Origin: a virus
Direction: 5' to 3' (one strand)
DNA: 64,000 nt
Virus record (IMG/VR): IMGVR_UViG_3300017783_000006
Span: 1 to 64,000 of that record
Each line of letters opens with the position of its first letter. Positions within the stretch are counted from its first letter, which is position 1. Both the position numbers and the translations under genes were made by a program. Shown in pieces: positions 49,583 through 58,501 of the stretch. The notes beneath the pieces were generated by a model that was given only the letters and a program-made list of their open reading frames with translations, was not told the origin of the DNA and did no database searches.

Positions 49583-50476
49583 TCATAACTTATATTCACT
49601 ATTATCTCCTGGATAATCTTCTGCTGTCAACCCCTTGTATTCTGGAATATTTTTAGCAACATCTTTTCTTTCAGCAGTTATTGTGTAGTAACAATCAATC
49701 TTTGAACCATTATTGTTTTTTATAATTATAGTTTGACCCCACTCTATCCTGTCAAAGTATAATTCCTGATGCATTTTAATCGGAGTCAATTGAACTCCTA
49801 GAGTTTCCATATCAACCAATCCCTTCCAATAATCTGGTATTTCTATTTTATTATTATTTGTTAGTCTTCCCCTAAAATAAACCTCTGCTGCTGGTCCTTC
49901 AAGACAGACGTAACGTAATCTATGATCTTTTTTAGTGGGATGTAAAATATCAAATGGTTTTTTAGAAACTGCAATCGTAAACGCCTTCGTTGCAACCTTA
50001 AAGGTTGCATTTAATGAAGCAGCAGAAGAAAGAACGTCAGCAGCCGATACAATTCCTCCAACAGTTAATTTACCTGCAACAAATGCACCTGCATTATCAA
50101 CAGATGTTCCATTTCCTATATTAATAGCATTTTTTAAGTCAACACCATTCTTCAAACTCAATGCATTCTTAATTGTGGTTCCCAACTTTGTTGTTAATCC
50201 AGTAAATGTACTAATAGCAAATACATTTAATGTTCCGACGATGTTTGTAATTCCAGTTACTTCCAATGATGCGGGAGCTGATAGACCAGGGAGAGGTGGT
50301 CCAATCATTACTGTTGCTCTAGCAAGACCAACTTGTAGTGTTGCACCACAGTAAACTGGTCCATTTAAAACTGCTGTTCCAGGACTAACTCTACCAGTAC
50401 CAGATAAAAATGAAGTATCTACTTGTCCAACTATAAGTTTATCTCCTACAGTGGAAATAGATGAAAGTGCTGGCAT
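49583..50476 (-). CDS. virion structural protein with C-terminal assembly domain (297 aa)
   Basis: N-terminal beta repeats (ASLEVTGITNIVGTLNVF; LTVGGIVSAADVL), then KPFDILHPTKKDHRLRYVCL and GPAAEVYFRGRL, a C-terminal domain found at the ends of many phage fibre or spike proteins, ending in EYKL. Probably a fibre or baseplate spike component. Confidence 0.65.
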   Translation of the reverse strand: MPALSSISTVGDKLIVGQVDTSFLSGTGRVSPGTAVLNGPVYCGATLQVGLARATVMIGPPLPGLSAPASLEVTGITNIVGTLNVFAISTFTGLTTKLGTTIKNALSLKNGVDLKNAINIGNGTSVDNAGAFVAGKLTVGGIVSAADVLSSAASLNATFKVATKAFTIAVSKKPFDILHPTKKDHRLRYVCLEGPAAEVYFRGRLTNNNKIEIPDYWKGLVDMETLGVQLTPIKMHQELYFDRIEWGQTIIIKNNNGSKIDCYYTITAERKDVAKNIPEYKGLTAEDYPGDNSEYKL

Positions 50477-50478
50477 AA

Positions 50479-51036
50479 TTAACCACCTATAATTTTCAAG
50501 AATTTTTTAAGATTTCCTAAACTATTCAGAAGTTGTCCAATAAATGAACCTTGGAATATATCAACCAAAGAAGCACTAGACTGCTGAACACCAGCTGCTG
50601 ATTCTACATAGTTACCCAATAATGATGTAGAACTAGTTGCAGCAATATCAATATTTGTTCCTCTTACTCTACTTGCAGGAGCATCCATTTCAACGATTTT
50701 TCCTGCTTGAATGGTTACTTCACCATCACCTGCCTCACCCATTATACGAATACTCTTTGCTTTTAATGTAATTTGACCATTTGGTGCTTCAAGAACAATA
50801 TCACCATTTTTTGCTTGTATTACTTTTGCTGGTTCACCTTCTTGTGAATTGAGACCACAAACTTCTGTTGAATTTTTTAGAGCAATATCTGATTTATCAC
50901 CATCTTGATAATAAGTAAATCCAGTGGCCTCATCAGTAATGACAGAATAAGAACATTTTTTACCACCAATTACTGTTCCAGCCTGAACTCTGTATCCATA
51001 ACCTTGTTGCCACCATTCCTTTTCCTGTTCTGCCAT
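50479..51036 (-). CDS. gp5-type C-terminal spike protein (185 aa)
   Basis: Residues 60-150 show the beta-helix repeat of the T4 gp5 needle or VgrG (IVLEAPNGQITLKAKSIRIM, VTIQAGKIVEMDAPASRVRG). It lacks the OB and lysozyme parts, which are carried or replaced by the 1225-residue gene just upstream. So the gp5 function looks split into two adjacent genes. Confidence 0.7.
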   Translation of the reverse strand: MAEQEKEWWQQGYGYRVQAGTVIGGKKCSYSVITDEATGFTYYQDGDKSDIALKNSTEVCGLNSQEGEPAKVIQAKNGDIVLEAPNGQITLKAKSIRIMGEAGDGEVTIQAGKIVEMDAPASRVRGTNIDIAATSSTSLLGNYVESAAGVQQSSASLVDIFQGSFIGQLLNSLGNLKKFLKIIGG

Positions 51037-51059
51037 TTAATACACAAACTGGTTTTCTT

Positions 51060-51067
51060 TATTTATT
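51060..51067 (-). promoter_or_regulatory. late-type promoter AATAAATA
   Basis: Octamer 24 bp before the spike gene, overlapping the gp5 stop. Confidence 0.4.
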
Positions 51068-54000
51068 ATACACAATCGACGAAAGAAACAATACCAACTT
51101 GGTTGACCGTTCTGATCTTTGTATATAGTGGAGTATATTTAAGGATTGGGTATATAGATGCACCATCACCAGTATTGGTAATTATTTCTATAGTAGGATA
51201 TTCTGAAAATCTAGAATTACAAGTAAGAGAAGTTACTCCAATTATAGAACCATTAGGTGCAAGTAATGGAATATATGAACATGGACCTATCACAACTCTA
51301 TCACCAGAAGTATATCCAATACCTGGAGTTACTGGAACGACAGAGGTAATTATACCAACACTGGTAGTTCCAACACCTACTGGTCTATCAATTAATGGAA
51401 TATTGACTAAACCTTTTCCGTTATTCAACGATAAAGATAAAATATTATTTTCATTTGGGAAGTTATCTTCAATTGTTTGAATTTGTAGTGTACTTATGTT
51501 GGATTGTACAATAAACTCTCCTTGTAATTTAGTACCTGAAGCCAAATCATCTGGAGTTACACCACTGATAGTATATCCAACTTTTTCACCATCATCTATG
51601 TTTTTCGTAGACAATGTAACAACAAATGATTCCCCTTCACTAACTCTAGGTTTATTACTAGACAATTTATAAGTAGCACCAGGAACTACAGGTTCTCTTT
51701 TATTAATTAATGGAACCTGAATTGAACTCCTTCCATTATTCAGTGTTAATCGAATAACTTTATCTTCTTCAGAATTATTTCTTAAAGTTTTAATTAAAAC
51801 TTGACTTTTATTTGAATTAACAACAAAATTTCCAGTTAAAGAACTTCCAGCAAATAAGTCATCAGAAGTTACACCACTAATTGTGTATGAAACTCTTTGT
51901 CCATCATCAAGGTTAGTTGTTGATAGAGTAATTAATACATTTTCACCTTTAAGAACTGTTGGTTTATCACTAACCAGTTTATACCGAACACCAGTATCAG
52001 GATCTGGTCCTGGTGTAGGTCCAGGAGGAGTAGGGGGTCCAGGTGGTTGTGGTGTAGGAGTAGGACCAGGAGGTTGTGGAGTAGGTCCAGGAGGAGTAGG
52101 GGGTCCAGGTGGAGTAGGGGATGTATCCGTAATACTAACTGATGCAAATGCTCTCCCATTATTTAAAGTCATCTTCATGACTTCAAATACTTCATTTAAG
52201 GAATCTAAAGCAGTTTCAATCGTGACAGTTGCTTGTCCATTATTTCCGATAGTAAACACACCAGTAGTATTTCCACCTACAACATCACCACCAGATATTC
52301 CAGATAGTGAATATCCAACTGAAGTATTACTGGGGACATTAGTTGTTGTTAAAGTAAATGTTACAGAATCTCCCTCATTTATAGAAGTTTCAGATGCACT
52401 AAGAGCATATGTAGCATTTACTGGTGGGGTTGGCTCTGGAGGTTGTGGTGGAAGAATAGGGGGAGGAACAGGAGTAGGTGGTGTAGGTCCAGGAGTAGGT
52501 GGAGTAGGAGGAGGAGTAGGACCAGGAGTAGGTGGAGTAGGAGTGGGTGGAGTAGGACCAGTATTTCCACCACCAGGAGGAGGTGGTGCAATACCAGGAG
52601 GTGACTCACTAGGATCTGTTGGTTCTGGTACTAGTAAAGGAGTAGCCAAATCATTTACAAACACTAAAGTATTTGCAACTAATGTTCCATCTTTATCAAA
52701 AAGATTAAAGAACATTGTTTCAACTGCTTCTGGTTCACTATCTTGTTCTACTTTGATAGTCAACGATGCAGTATTATTATTAATTTTTATTTTTTTATTT
52801 AACTGTTTCAAATTAACATCACTTAAATTGATGTCACCACTAATCTCATATTCTAATTTTGTACCATCAGGAATATTTGTCGTGTTAATAGTAAACTGTA
52901 CGGTATCACCTTCAAATACTGTATATTTGTTTGCTGTAACAAGATATGTTGGAGGTGATACTAGATTTGTATAATCACCTTTACAAAATCCACTTCCTGC
53001 ATTAACAACATATATTCCACTAATACTTCCGTTTTCTATATTTACACCAAGTTCTGCTCCAGTACCATGATTTGTATTATCAATAATTACTGCTGTTGGT
53101 GCTTTCTTATATCCTTTACCCGCATTAAGAACTTCAACAGTTAAAATTGAACCATTATCAGCAACAATAGGAACTGCCGATGCCTGTATTCCATCACCGT
53201 ATATTCTAATTTCTGGTGGTATACATATTGCTGCTTTTATTCCTGGTGGTAGTGGTGTTATGCTGTCTTGTCTTGATGGATTAATTGATTCTTTAGAACA
53301 ACTCTTAAATGGTGAATTTCCAGTATAACCAAATAATGAAGTAAAACCCATTGCTTGGTCAATGTCATCATTGACACCTTTAAGAAGATCCAATTTACTT
53401 AATGTTCTTGCCCAACTATCTTTATAATTTCTAAGTGGTCCAGTCAAAGGACTCCATGTTGATGCGGGTTGACACTTTAATTGATCGCAACCTATGAAAT
53501 TTAAAATCTGCTGTGCAACAGCAGATACTTGACTTAATACACTACTAATCTGAGATAATCCACCCAATAACCAGTCAAGTCCAGACATGATTGGTTCTAG
53601 TAAATCATCAAGAAATTCCATCATTTTTCCAAGAATACCAGCAGTAAACTCCTCAGCAGCACAAAGAGGTGCATTGATAACTCTGCCAACCATATTGGTT
53701 AGTAGATTTTCAATAAATTGTAAGAGTTTTGGTAATAAATTTTCAAATAAACAAAAGATAATATTGATGATATTTTTTGTTGCTTCTGCTACTGGAGCAT
53801 GTTGTGGTAATGGTAAAACTTTTGCAATAAAATCCCTAAACAGTGATGTTACAAGATTTATAATTGCACTTCTCATATTATTGACAATGAATTTCACAAT
53901 GCCAGCAATTCTGTTTGCAAAACCCTTTATTGATTGTGTAATATCAACAAATGTATTTGCAATTGGGTCAATGTAACTTCCTTGGAATTCTTGTATAACA

Positions 54001-54743
54001 GAAATGAATCCAATAAAGTCGTTCAATACACTAGAAATTTTTCCAATTAAATTATCATTACATCCATTTTCTCTAACTATCGTGACCGTAGATAAAATTG
54101 CTGCATGTTTAGCAGATGCTTTGTCTTCTCTTGTTAGTTTATCTGCACCAGAAGGTTTAGATTCTGTTTGAGCAGGTGGTATTTTACCAGGAGTTGCACT
54201 AGAACCTGCGTTTGGCAATGGGTTTGGTGATGTATCTGCACTTCCCTGTGTAGCAGTACTTAATGCTTTTTGTTGTGTTGGTCCTTGAACTAATTTTCCT
54301 CTACTAGCACTAAATGGTTTTAGTTCATCTTTTATTGATTCTAATGGAAAACTACCAACACTTTCATTTCTATGGATACAACCAACAACTACTGGTTGTT
54401 GTGCTTCTTCCCCATCAATGAAAAATCCGAAAGCAGTTTCACCACCAGTTAAACGTAATGTTTGTCCAACACCACCCTGAGCAGCACCATCAGCACCAGT
54501 TGTCATTACATGTGCCCAAGGTAAGTCGTTATCAGGCAATACATCCCTATCAAAAGGATGATACCCAATTACCCTTACCTTGCATCTATATGCCCAAGCA
54601 GTTCCTAATGGATTTTCAACAGTTGTGGTATCTGGATCGGTCATTTCGGTTCTCCAGACACTTGCTGGAGCAATTTGACCTATCCACCAAACAAATCCGT
54701 CTTTTCCAATAAAATTTGATTTTAGTAAAGAACCTTCAATCAT
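51066..54743 (-). CDS. gp5: gp5-like baseplate hub protein with Calx-beta-like repeats and proline-rich linkers
   Basis: 1225 residues. 1-130: gp5-type OB fold (WIGQIAPASVW, YRCKVRVIGYHPFDRDVL, VVVGCIHRNES). 205-420: amphipathic helices. No T4 lysozyme domain. 598-700, 778-873, 919-1014 and 1023-1120: four related beta-sandwich repeats with the Calx-beta-like pattern (S---V-EGD-V-FTL-T-N-P--T---Y-ISG). Two linkers, 703-776 and 875-916, are almost only Pro, Thr and Gly. Such flexible arms on a hub are unexpected. The C-terminus is again beta-rich. Followed by a separate spike gene. Confidence 0.8.
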   Translation of the reverse strand: MIEGSLLKSNFIGKDGFVWWIGQIAPASVWRTEMTDPDTTTVENPLGTAWAYRCKVRVIGYHPFDRDVLPDNDLPWAHVMTTGADGAAQGGVGQTLRLTGGETAFGFFIDGEEAQQPVVVGCIHRNESVGSFPLESIKDELKPFSASRGKLVQGPTQQKALSTATQGSADTSPNPLPNAGSSATPGKIPPAQTESKPSGADKLTREDKASAKHAAILSTVTIVRENGCNDNLIGKISSVLNDFIGFISVIQEFQGSYIDPIANTFVDITQSIKGFANRIAGIVKFIVNNMRSAIINLVTSLFRDFIAKVLPLPQHAPVAEATKNIINIIFCLFENLLPKLLQFIENLLTNMVGRVINAPLCAAEEFTAGILGKMMEFLDDLLEPIMSGLDWLLGGLSQISSVLSQVSAVAQQILNFIGCDQLKCQPASTWSPLTGPLRNYKDSWARTLSKLDLLKGVNDDIDQAMGFTSLFGYTGNSPFKSCSKESINPSRQDSITPLPPGIKAAICIPPEIRIYGDGIQASAVPIVADNGSILTVEVLNAGKGYKKAPTAVIIDNTNHGTGAELGVNIENGSISGIYVVNAGSGFCKGDYTNLVSPPTYLVTANKYTVFEGDTVQFTINTTNIPDGTKLEYEISGDINLSDVNLKQLNKKIKINNNTASLTIKVEQDSEPEAVETMFFNLFDKDGTLVANTLVFVNDLATPLLVPEPTDPSESPPGIAPPPPGGGNTGPTPPTPTPPTPGPTPPPTPPTPGPTPPTPVPPPILPPQPPEPTPPVNATYALSASETSINEGDSVTFTLTTTNVPSNTSVGYSLSGISGGDVVGGNTTGVFTIGNNGQATVTIETALDSLNEVFEVMKMTLNNGRAFASVSITDTSPTPPGPPTPPGPTPQPPGPTPTPQPPGPPTPPGPTPGPDPDTGVRYKLVSDKPTVLKGENVLITLSTTNLDDGQRVSYTISGVTSDDLFAGSSLTGNFVVNSNKSQVLIKTLRNNSEEDKVIRLTLNNGRSSIQVPLINKREPVVPGATYKLSSNKPRVSEGESFVVTLSTKNIDDGEKVGYTISGVTPDDLASGTKLQGEFIVQSNISTLQIQTIEDNFPNENNILSLSLNNGKGLVNIPLIDRPVGVGTTSVGIITSVVPVTPGIGYTSGDRVVIGPCSYIPLLAPNGSIIGVTSLTCNSRFSEYPTIEIITNTGDGASIYPILKYTPLYTKIRTVNQVGIVSFVDCV

Positions 54744-54749
54744 TGTTTA

Positions 54750-54977
54750 TCAATCTTCGTAAACTAAACACTCTGGCTCTGATGGGTTAGCATCACAATA
54801 CAGTTCTAAAGGAGTAGGGTCATGATGATCACCTGCTTCAATCTCTTTTTTATGATTCTCTGCATAATCCTCTAAGTCATGCAGTTCACCCTCAATGTGA
54901 CGACGTTGTTGTGGAGATATAGTTGAGTTATCTAAAATCTCTTTATCAACTTTTATATGCTTTTCGATACTTTCCAT
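54750..54977 (-). CDS. conserved cyanophage small protein (75 aa)
   Basis: Acidic helical protein (MESIEKHIKVDKEILDN) ending LELYCDANPSEPECLVYED, a tail I associate with T4-like cyanophages. It sits between gp27 and gp5 with 6-9 nt gaps; a hub chaperone is possible. Confidence 0.7.
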   Translation of the reverse strand: MESIEKHIKVDKEILDNSTISPQQRRHIEGELHDLEDYAENHKKEIEAGDHHDPTPLELYCDANPSEPECLVYED

Positions 54978-54986
54978 ATTTACCTT

Positions 54987-56303
54987 TTAAGTAGATGTGC
55001 CATATACACCGTAACTATCTCTAATAAGTTTTAAAGAAGTTACCATTTGAGAACCTTCTATGTGGTGCCTTAATTGACTTATCAAATAATTTCCACTTTG
55101 TTGTTCATCAATTTTGTCAGAACCACCTTTAATTTCTGGAAATTCGCAATAAACGATATCACCAGCTTTTAAATTAACATTACATGGTACTGTCATATTT
55201 AGGGACTGAGTAAAGAGTAAATTATATCTTGCTGCTGCTTTTGCCATATCTGCAGCATCTCTTCCTGATGGGTTTGAAATGTCCTCAGTATTATCTAGAA
55301 CACCAGTGTCGGCAATTCTTACCATCTGTCGAGTCCATCCTTCACCCAATTCTTCTGATAATGCAATATCATTATCAGTACCTAAAGTTAACTGAATTTG
55401 TTCTTTTAATTTATAAATATATGTTTTGCAAATTCCACTATAGTAATCATAGAAGTATGTTTTATTTACATACATGCCCACTCTTAGTGCTTTTAACAAA
55501 TCAATATTTTTTTCAATCTTATAATTTAAGATTCTAAATTCAGCTCTAGTATCATCATATGATGTTGCTCCTGTATAAGTATAACCCGGAATCTCCGTAT
55601 TGTCAGCTGACCCAGAACCAATTTGTGTGTTTGAAACCAAACTTTCTATACTTTTAAAGTTAAATCCATCTTTATTCTCCCAGAAAAAGAATCCAGCAGT
55701 TCCTTTTGCTTCACCTTCTGTACTTCCATCACCAGTATTTCCCCCACTACCATTTACTACTGGTAACCCCTTTGTTCCTAACCAAGTAAGAACTCTAAAT
55801 GGTTTTCTTATGTTTCCTATAAAACTATATGAATTGGAAGTTTGTTCAATATTTTCTTCTTCATATTTTGTCGTCCCTAAATCTTCTTCCAATATCTTCT
55901 CTACGGTAGTCTTTAGATTACCTGTATATTTTCTTAAACACCTTGATTTTTCATTATTTACTCCTTCAAATGAAGTAAAATGAATGGTGAAGTATTCATT
56001 AGTATCTCTAGGATTAATATTACTAACTTTAAATACATACATTGAGTATTCCTCATCCAATGTAAATTCACCACTAGGAGTATTAACACTAAATACAAAT
56101 TTTTCACCACCCCTAATGGGTAGAAAATTATATAATGATGTTGTGTTAACAACAGTTACTGACATAGTTACGCATGGAGACAAAATATCCTCATAGTAAT
56201 CAGAATGAATAATTATATTGGATATATCCACTTCATTCTCACCATCTAGAGAAGTTATGACGGCATAATTAAATTGTAAACCACTTACTGCTTCGTTTGA
56301 CAT
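54987..56303 (-). CDS. gp27: gp27-like baseplate hub protein
   Basis: 438 residues. Beta-rich tail-tube-like domains (DISNIIIHSDYYEDILSPC; YMNVFKVSNI-type strands) and the C-terminal block LKAGDIVYCEFPEIKGG...SGNYLISQLRHHIEG...LKLIRDSYG are typical of gp27-type hub proteins. In T4, gp27 forms the trimeric socket between the tail tube and gp5. Adjacent gp5 and spike genes agree. Confidence 0.78.
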   Translation of the reverse strand: MSNEAVSGLQFNYAVITSLDGENEVDISNIIIHSDYYEDILSPCVTMSVTVVNTTSLYNFLPIRGGEKFVFSVNTPSGEFTLDEEYSMYVFKVSNINPRDTNEYFTIHFTSFEGVNNEKSRCLRKYTGNLKTTVEKILEEDLGTTKYEEENIEQTSNSYSFIGNIRKPFRVLTWLGTKGLPVVNGSGGNTGDGSTEGEAKGTAGFFFWENKDGFNFKSIESLVSNTQIGSGSADNTEIPGYTYTGATSYDDTRAEFRILNYKIEKNIDLLKALRVGMYVNKTYFYDYYSGICKTYIYKLKEQIQLTLGTDNDIALSEELGEGWTRQMVRIADTGVLDNTEDISNPSGRDAADMAKAAARYNLLFTQSLNMTVPCNVNLKAGDIVYCEFPEIKGGSDKIDEQQSGNYLISQLRHHIEGSQMVTSLKLIRDSYGVYGTST

Positions 56304-58501
56304 TAGGTATCGTTTAGATTAGTTAAGAATATCTTTTTCATTAAACTATTTACCAAAGCACTGTCGGAGATTCCACCAGGAATTATTTGCGAAGGAGATC
56401 CTCCCCCACCAATTGATGGTGCTCCACCCACCCCTCCAGGAGAAGATGTGCTTGGTAATATTACAGGTACAATTGTAGTTGAAGAACCTGGTTTATCATA
56501 AGATGGGTATTGTCTAATACTTTCTGGTGACCTTTGTAGTCCTCTTGAATCTAATTCAAATCCACCTTTAGCATTGGGGTCTATTTGTCCTTTTGGTGCT
56601 ACTGTTCCGATGGCAGTAGATAGACTTTGAATAAACTCATCAAATTTTTTGGTTTGTGTAAAATTCTTCCCATAATGCTTTTCCCAATCAACCATAACAC
56701 CAAGTTCAACTAATGCTGTGGGTGATGCAGCACCAGCATTTACTGTTGCATTTCCCTGAGTGCTTGTTCTAAAACTTCCAAGTTCGGGATTAGAAGATGA
56801 AAATTCACTCAACGCAGTATTGATAGGTGCGGCAAGATTTGAATCTTCATCATCTCCGGGTCTTGTTATGGTCATAAATCCAGTGCTTCCTTTGGCATCA
56901 AAATGAAGTGGTAGAACTCGAACACCCTTTTTAGATTGTGATTTAATATACTTATCATATGCTTGATATGAAGAAAATGACTCTGGTTTTACAATAGCAA
57001 CATTATATCCCTGTGCTTCTAACTTTGCTTTTAATTTTTCTGCAGCAGGATCTTGATGCTCACGCTCTCGGCCATCAGCACCAGTATATGTTGATTGTTT
57101 AAATGATGTTTTGGCATCAGTATCTGGAAATTTTCCAGATAAAGAAGATGGAACATGGTCTAAAGGAATAATAATATCATGTGATCCTGTAGGAGAAATA
57201 CCTGCGATTTTCTCTTTTTTAACCACATTTGGTGATGATTTTGAACCATGTGCTCCATGACCTACAAATGCTTGTGTTCCTGAAATTTTTCCTTGAATCC
57301 CAAACCCATTAGGAATCTCTTTCACATCTTTAATACCAGGAATTGCCGTTCCTTTTGGTGCTGCAATATCAAGTCCACCATGAGAACTACCAGAAGATCT
57401 AGTCATATGAGCATTCTGTTCTTGCTCGATATATTGCTTTAATGTTGCATCATCTGGGGGATTTTCAGCATCCACATTAATTTGTGCATTTGTAAATGTA
57501 AAAGGTATCTTTCTTGACAACAAATTCTTAGCAATTTTATATGCACCTTTTCTCGCAGCAGGTAAACCCTCTGGTTTACCATAAACTTCATGATCTGGTC
57601 CAATATGAAAATGGTCACCACGAGAATTTCCAGTATTACCTTGTATAAAAGTATTTTCTCCTTCTAATCCTTTATGTAGATTATCAAGCATTGATGATGA
57701 GGATTCATCTGAAACTGGTGCTTTAGGTAATAATCCAAAACCAGTTAAGAATTTAGTGAACTGGTTGGAAAATCCTTGGAATGATCTTAAAAATCCGTCA
57801 TAAGAACTCTTATCTTTTGTATTTTGTTTTTGTTCCTTTATTAATTCTTTTACTGCAGTGTCTTGTTTATTTTGAACAGTTGATTCATATGCCCTGTCAC
57901 CACCGTAACCACCCAAGAAACTACCTGCTGTACTACCCAAGACAAATCCAACACCAGGAATAGGTATGAGAGCTTGACCAATCATACCTCCAAGAATTCC
58001 CCCAGCAAGAGAACCACCAGCACCTGCTGCTGCTTTTCCTACACTCTCACCTTCCTGCAATCCAGTAGCAAAATCAAGTCCCGCAAATATTGAATTTAAG
58101 ATACCAATAGATCTTAATGGGCCAAACTTTATTTTTGTGCCAGATACTTTAGGTGCTTTTGGTTTTCCACTGGGTTTCTGTGGTTTTCCTGGTGTTCCTT
58201 TCTGTGGATACATTCCCCCAAGTAAACCAGCGGTATCTACAGCACCAGATGCGAAATTACTCAGTAAACTACCGGGATTACCAAATAAACCACCGACATT
58301 TAAATTTTGTAATTCCTTTATCTTTCTCTTCTTTGGAAGATTTATTGCATCCAAAGCATTTTTTTCCTTATCAATTAATAGAGAAAATGATTCATAATCT
58401 TGCTGCATTTTTGGCAGTTCTCTTTTAGTTCTGCTATTGAATGCGGCAATATTATTAAATGCCGATACTAATGGTGATGATACTGCTTTTGTTTTTGCCA
58501 T
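56303..58501 (-). CDS. hub-associated peptidoglycan hydrolase: permuted M23 plus amidase_3
   Basis: 732 residues. 140-200 is a Gly/Ala-rich hydrophobic segment. 288-301 (GNTGNSRGDHFHIG) matches the C-terminal M23 motif G-TG-S-G-HxH, yet it precedes the N-terminal M23 motif HGGLD (374-378) and GHGAH (414-418): a circularly permuted M23 peptidase with all ligands kept (H299, H374, D378). 440-632 is an N-acetylmuramoyl-L-alanine amidase_3-like domain: LDHVP (H449), E479/E481, LPLHFDA (H533), ALVELG (E599). 638-661 is a segment shared with the 708-residue neighbour. It should cut host wall peptides during DNA entry. Confidence 0.75.
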   Translation of the reverse strand: MAKTKAVSSPLVSAFNNIAAFNSRTKRELPKMQQDYESFSLLIDKEKNALDAINLPKKRKIKELQNLNVGGLFGNPGSLLSNFASGAVDTAGLLGGMYPQKGTPGKPQKPSGKPKAPKVSGTKIKFGPLRSIGILNSIFAGLDFATGLQEGESVGKAAAGAGGSLAGGILGGMIGQALIPIPGVGFVLGSTAGSFLGGYGGDRAYESTVQNKQDTAVKELIKEQKQNTKDKSSYDGFLRSFQGFSNQFTKFLTGFGLLPKAPVSDESSSSMLDNLHKGLEGENTFIQGNTGNSRGDHFHIGPDHEVYGKPEGLPAARKGAYKIAKNLLSRKIPFTFTNAQINVDAENPPDDATLKQYIEQEQNAHMTRSSGSSHGGLDIAAPKGTAIPGIKDVKEIPNGFGIQGKISGTQAFVGHGAHGSKSSPNVVKKEKIAGISPTGSHDIIIPLDHVPSSLSGKFPDTDAKTSFKQSTYTGADGREREHQDPAAEKLKAKLEAQGYNVAIVKPESFSSYQAYDKYIKSQSKKGVRVLPLHFDAKGSTGFMTITRPGDDEDSNLAAPINTALSEFSSSNPELGSFRTSTQGNATVNAGAASPTALVELGVMVDWEKHYGKNFTQTKKFDEFIQSLSTAIGTVAPKGQIDPNAKGGFELDSRGLQRSPESIRQYPSYDKPGSSTTIVPVILPSTSSPGGVGGAPSIGGGGSPSQIIPGGISDSALVNSLMKKIFLTNLNDT

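Noticed and set aside
51883-52974. Plus-strand 363-residue Gly/Val-rich ORF opposite gp5
   Set aside because: It mirrors the Pro-rich linkers of gp5 (CCN codons read as GGN on the other strand), has no ribosome site or context, and is a shadow.
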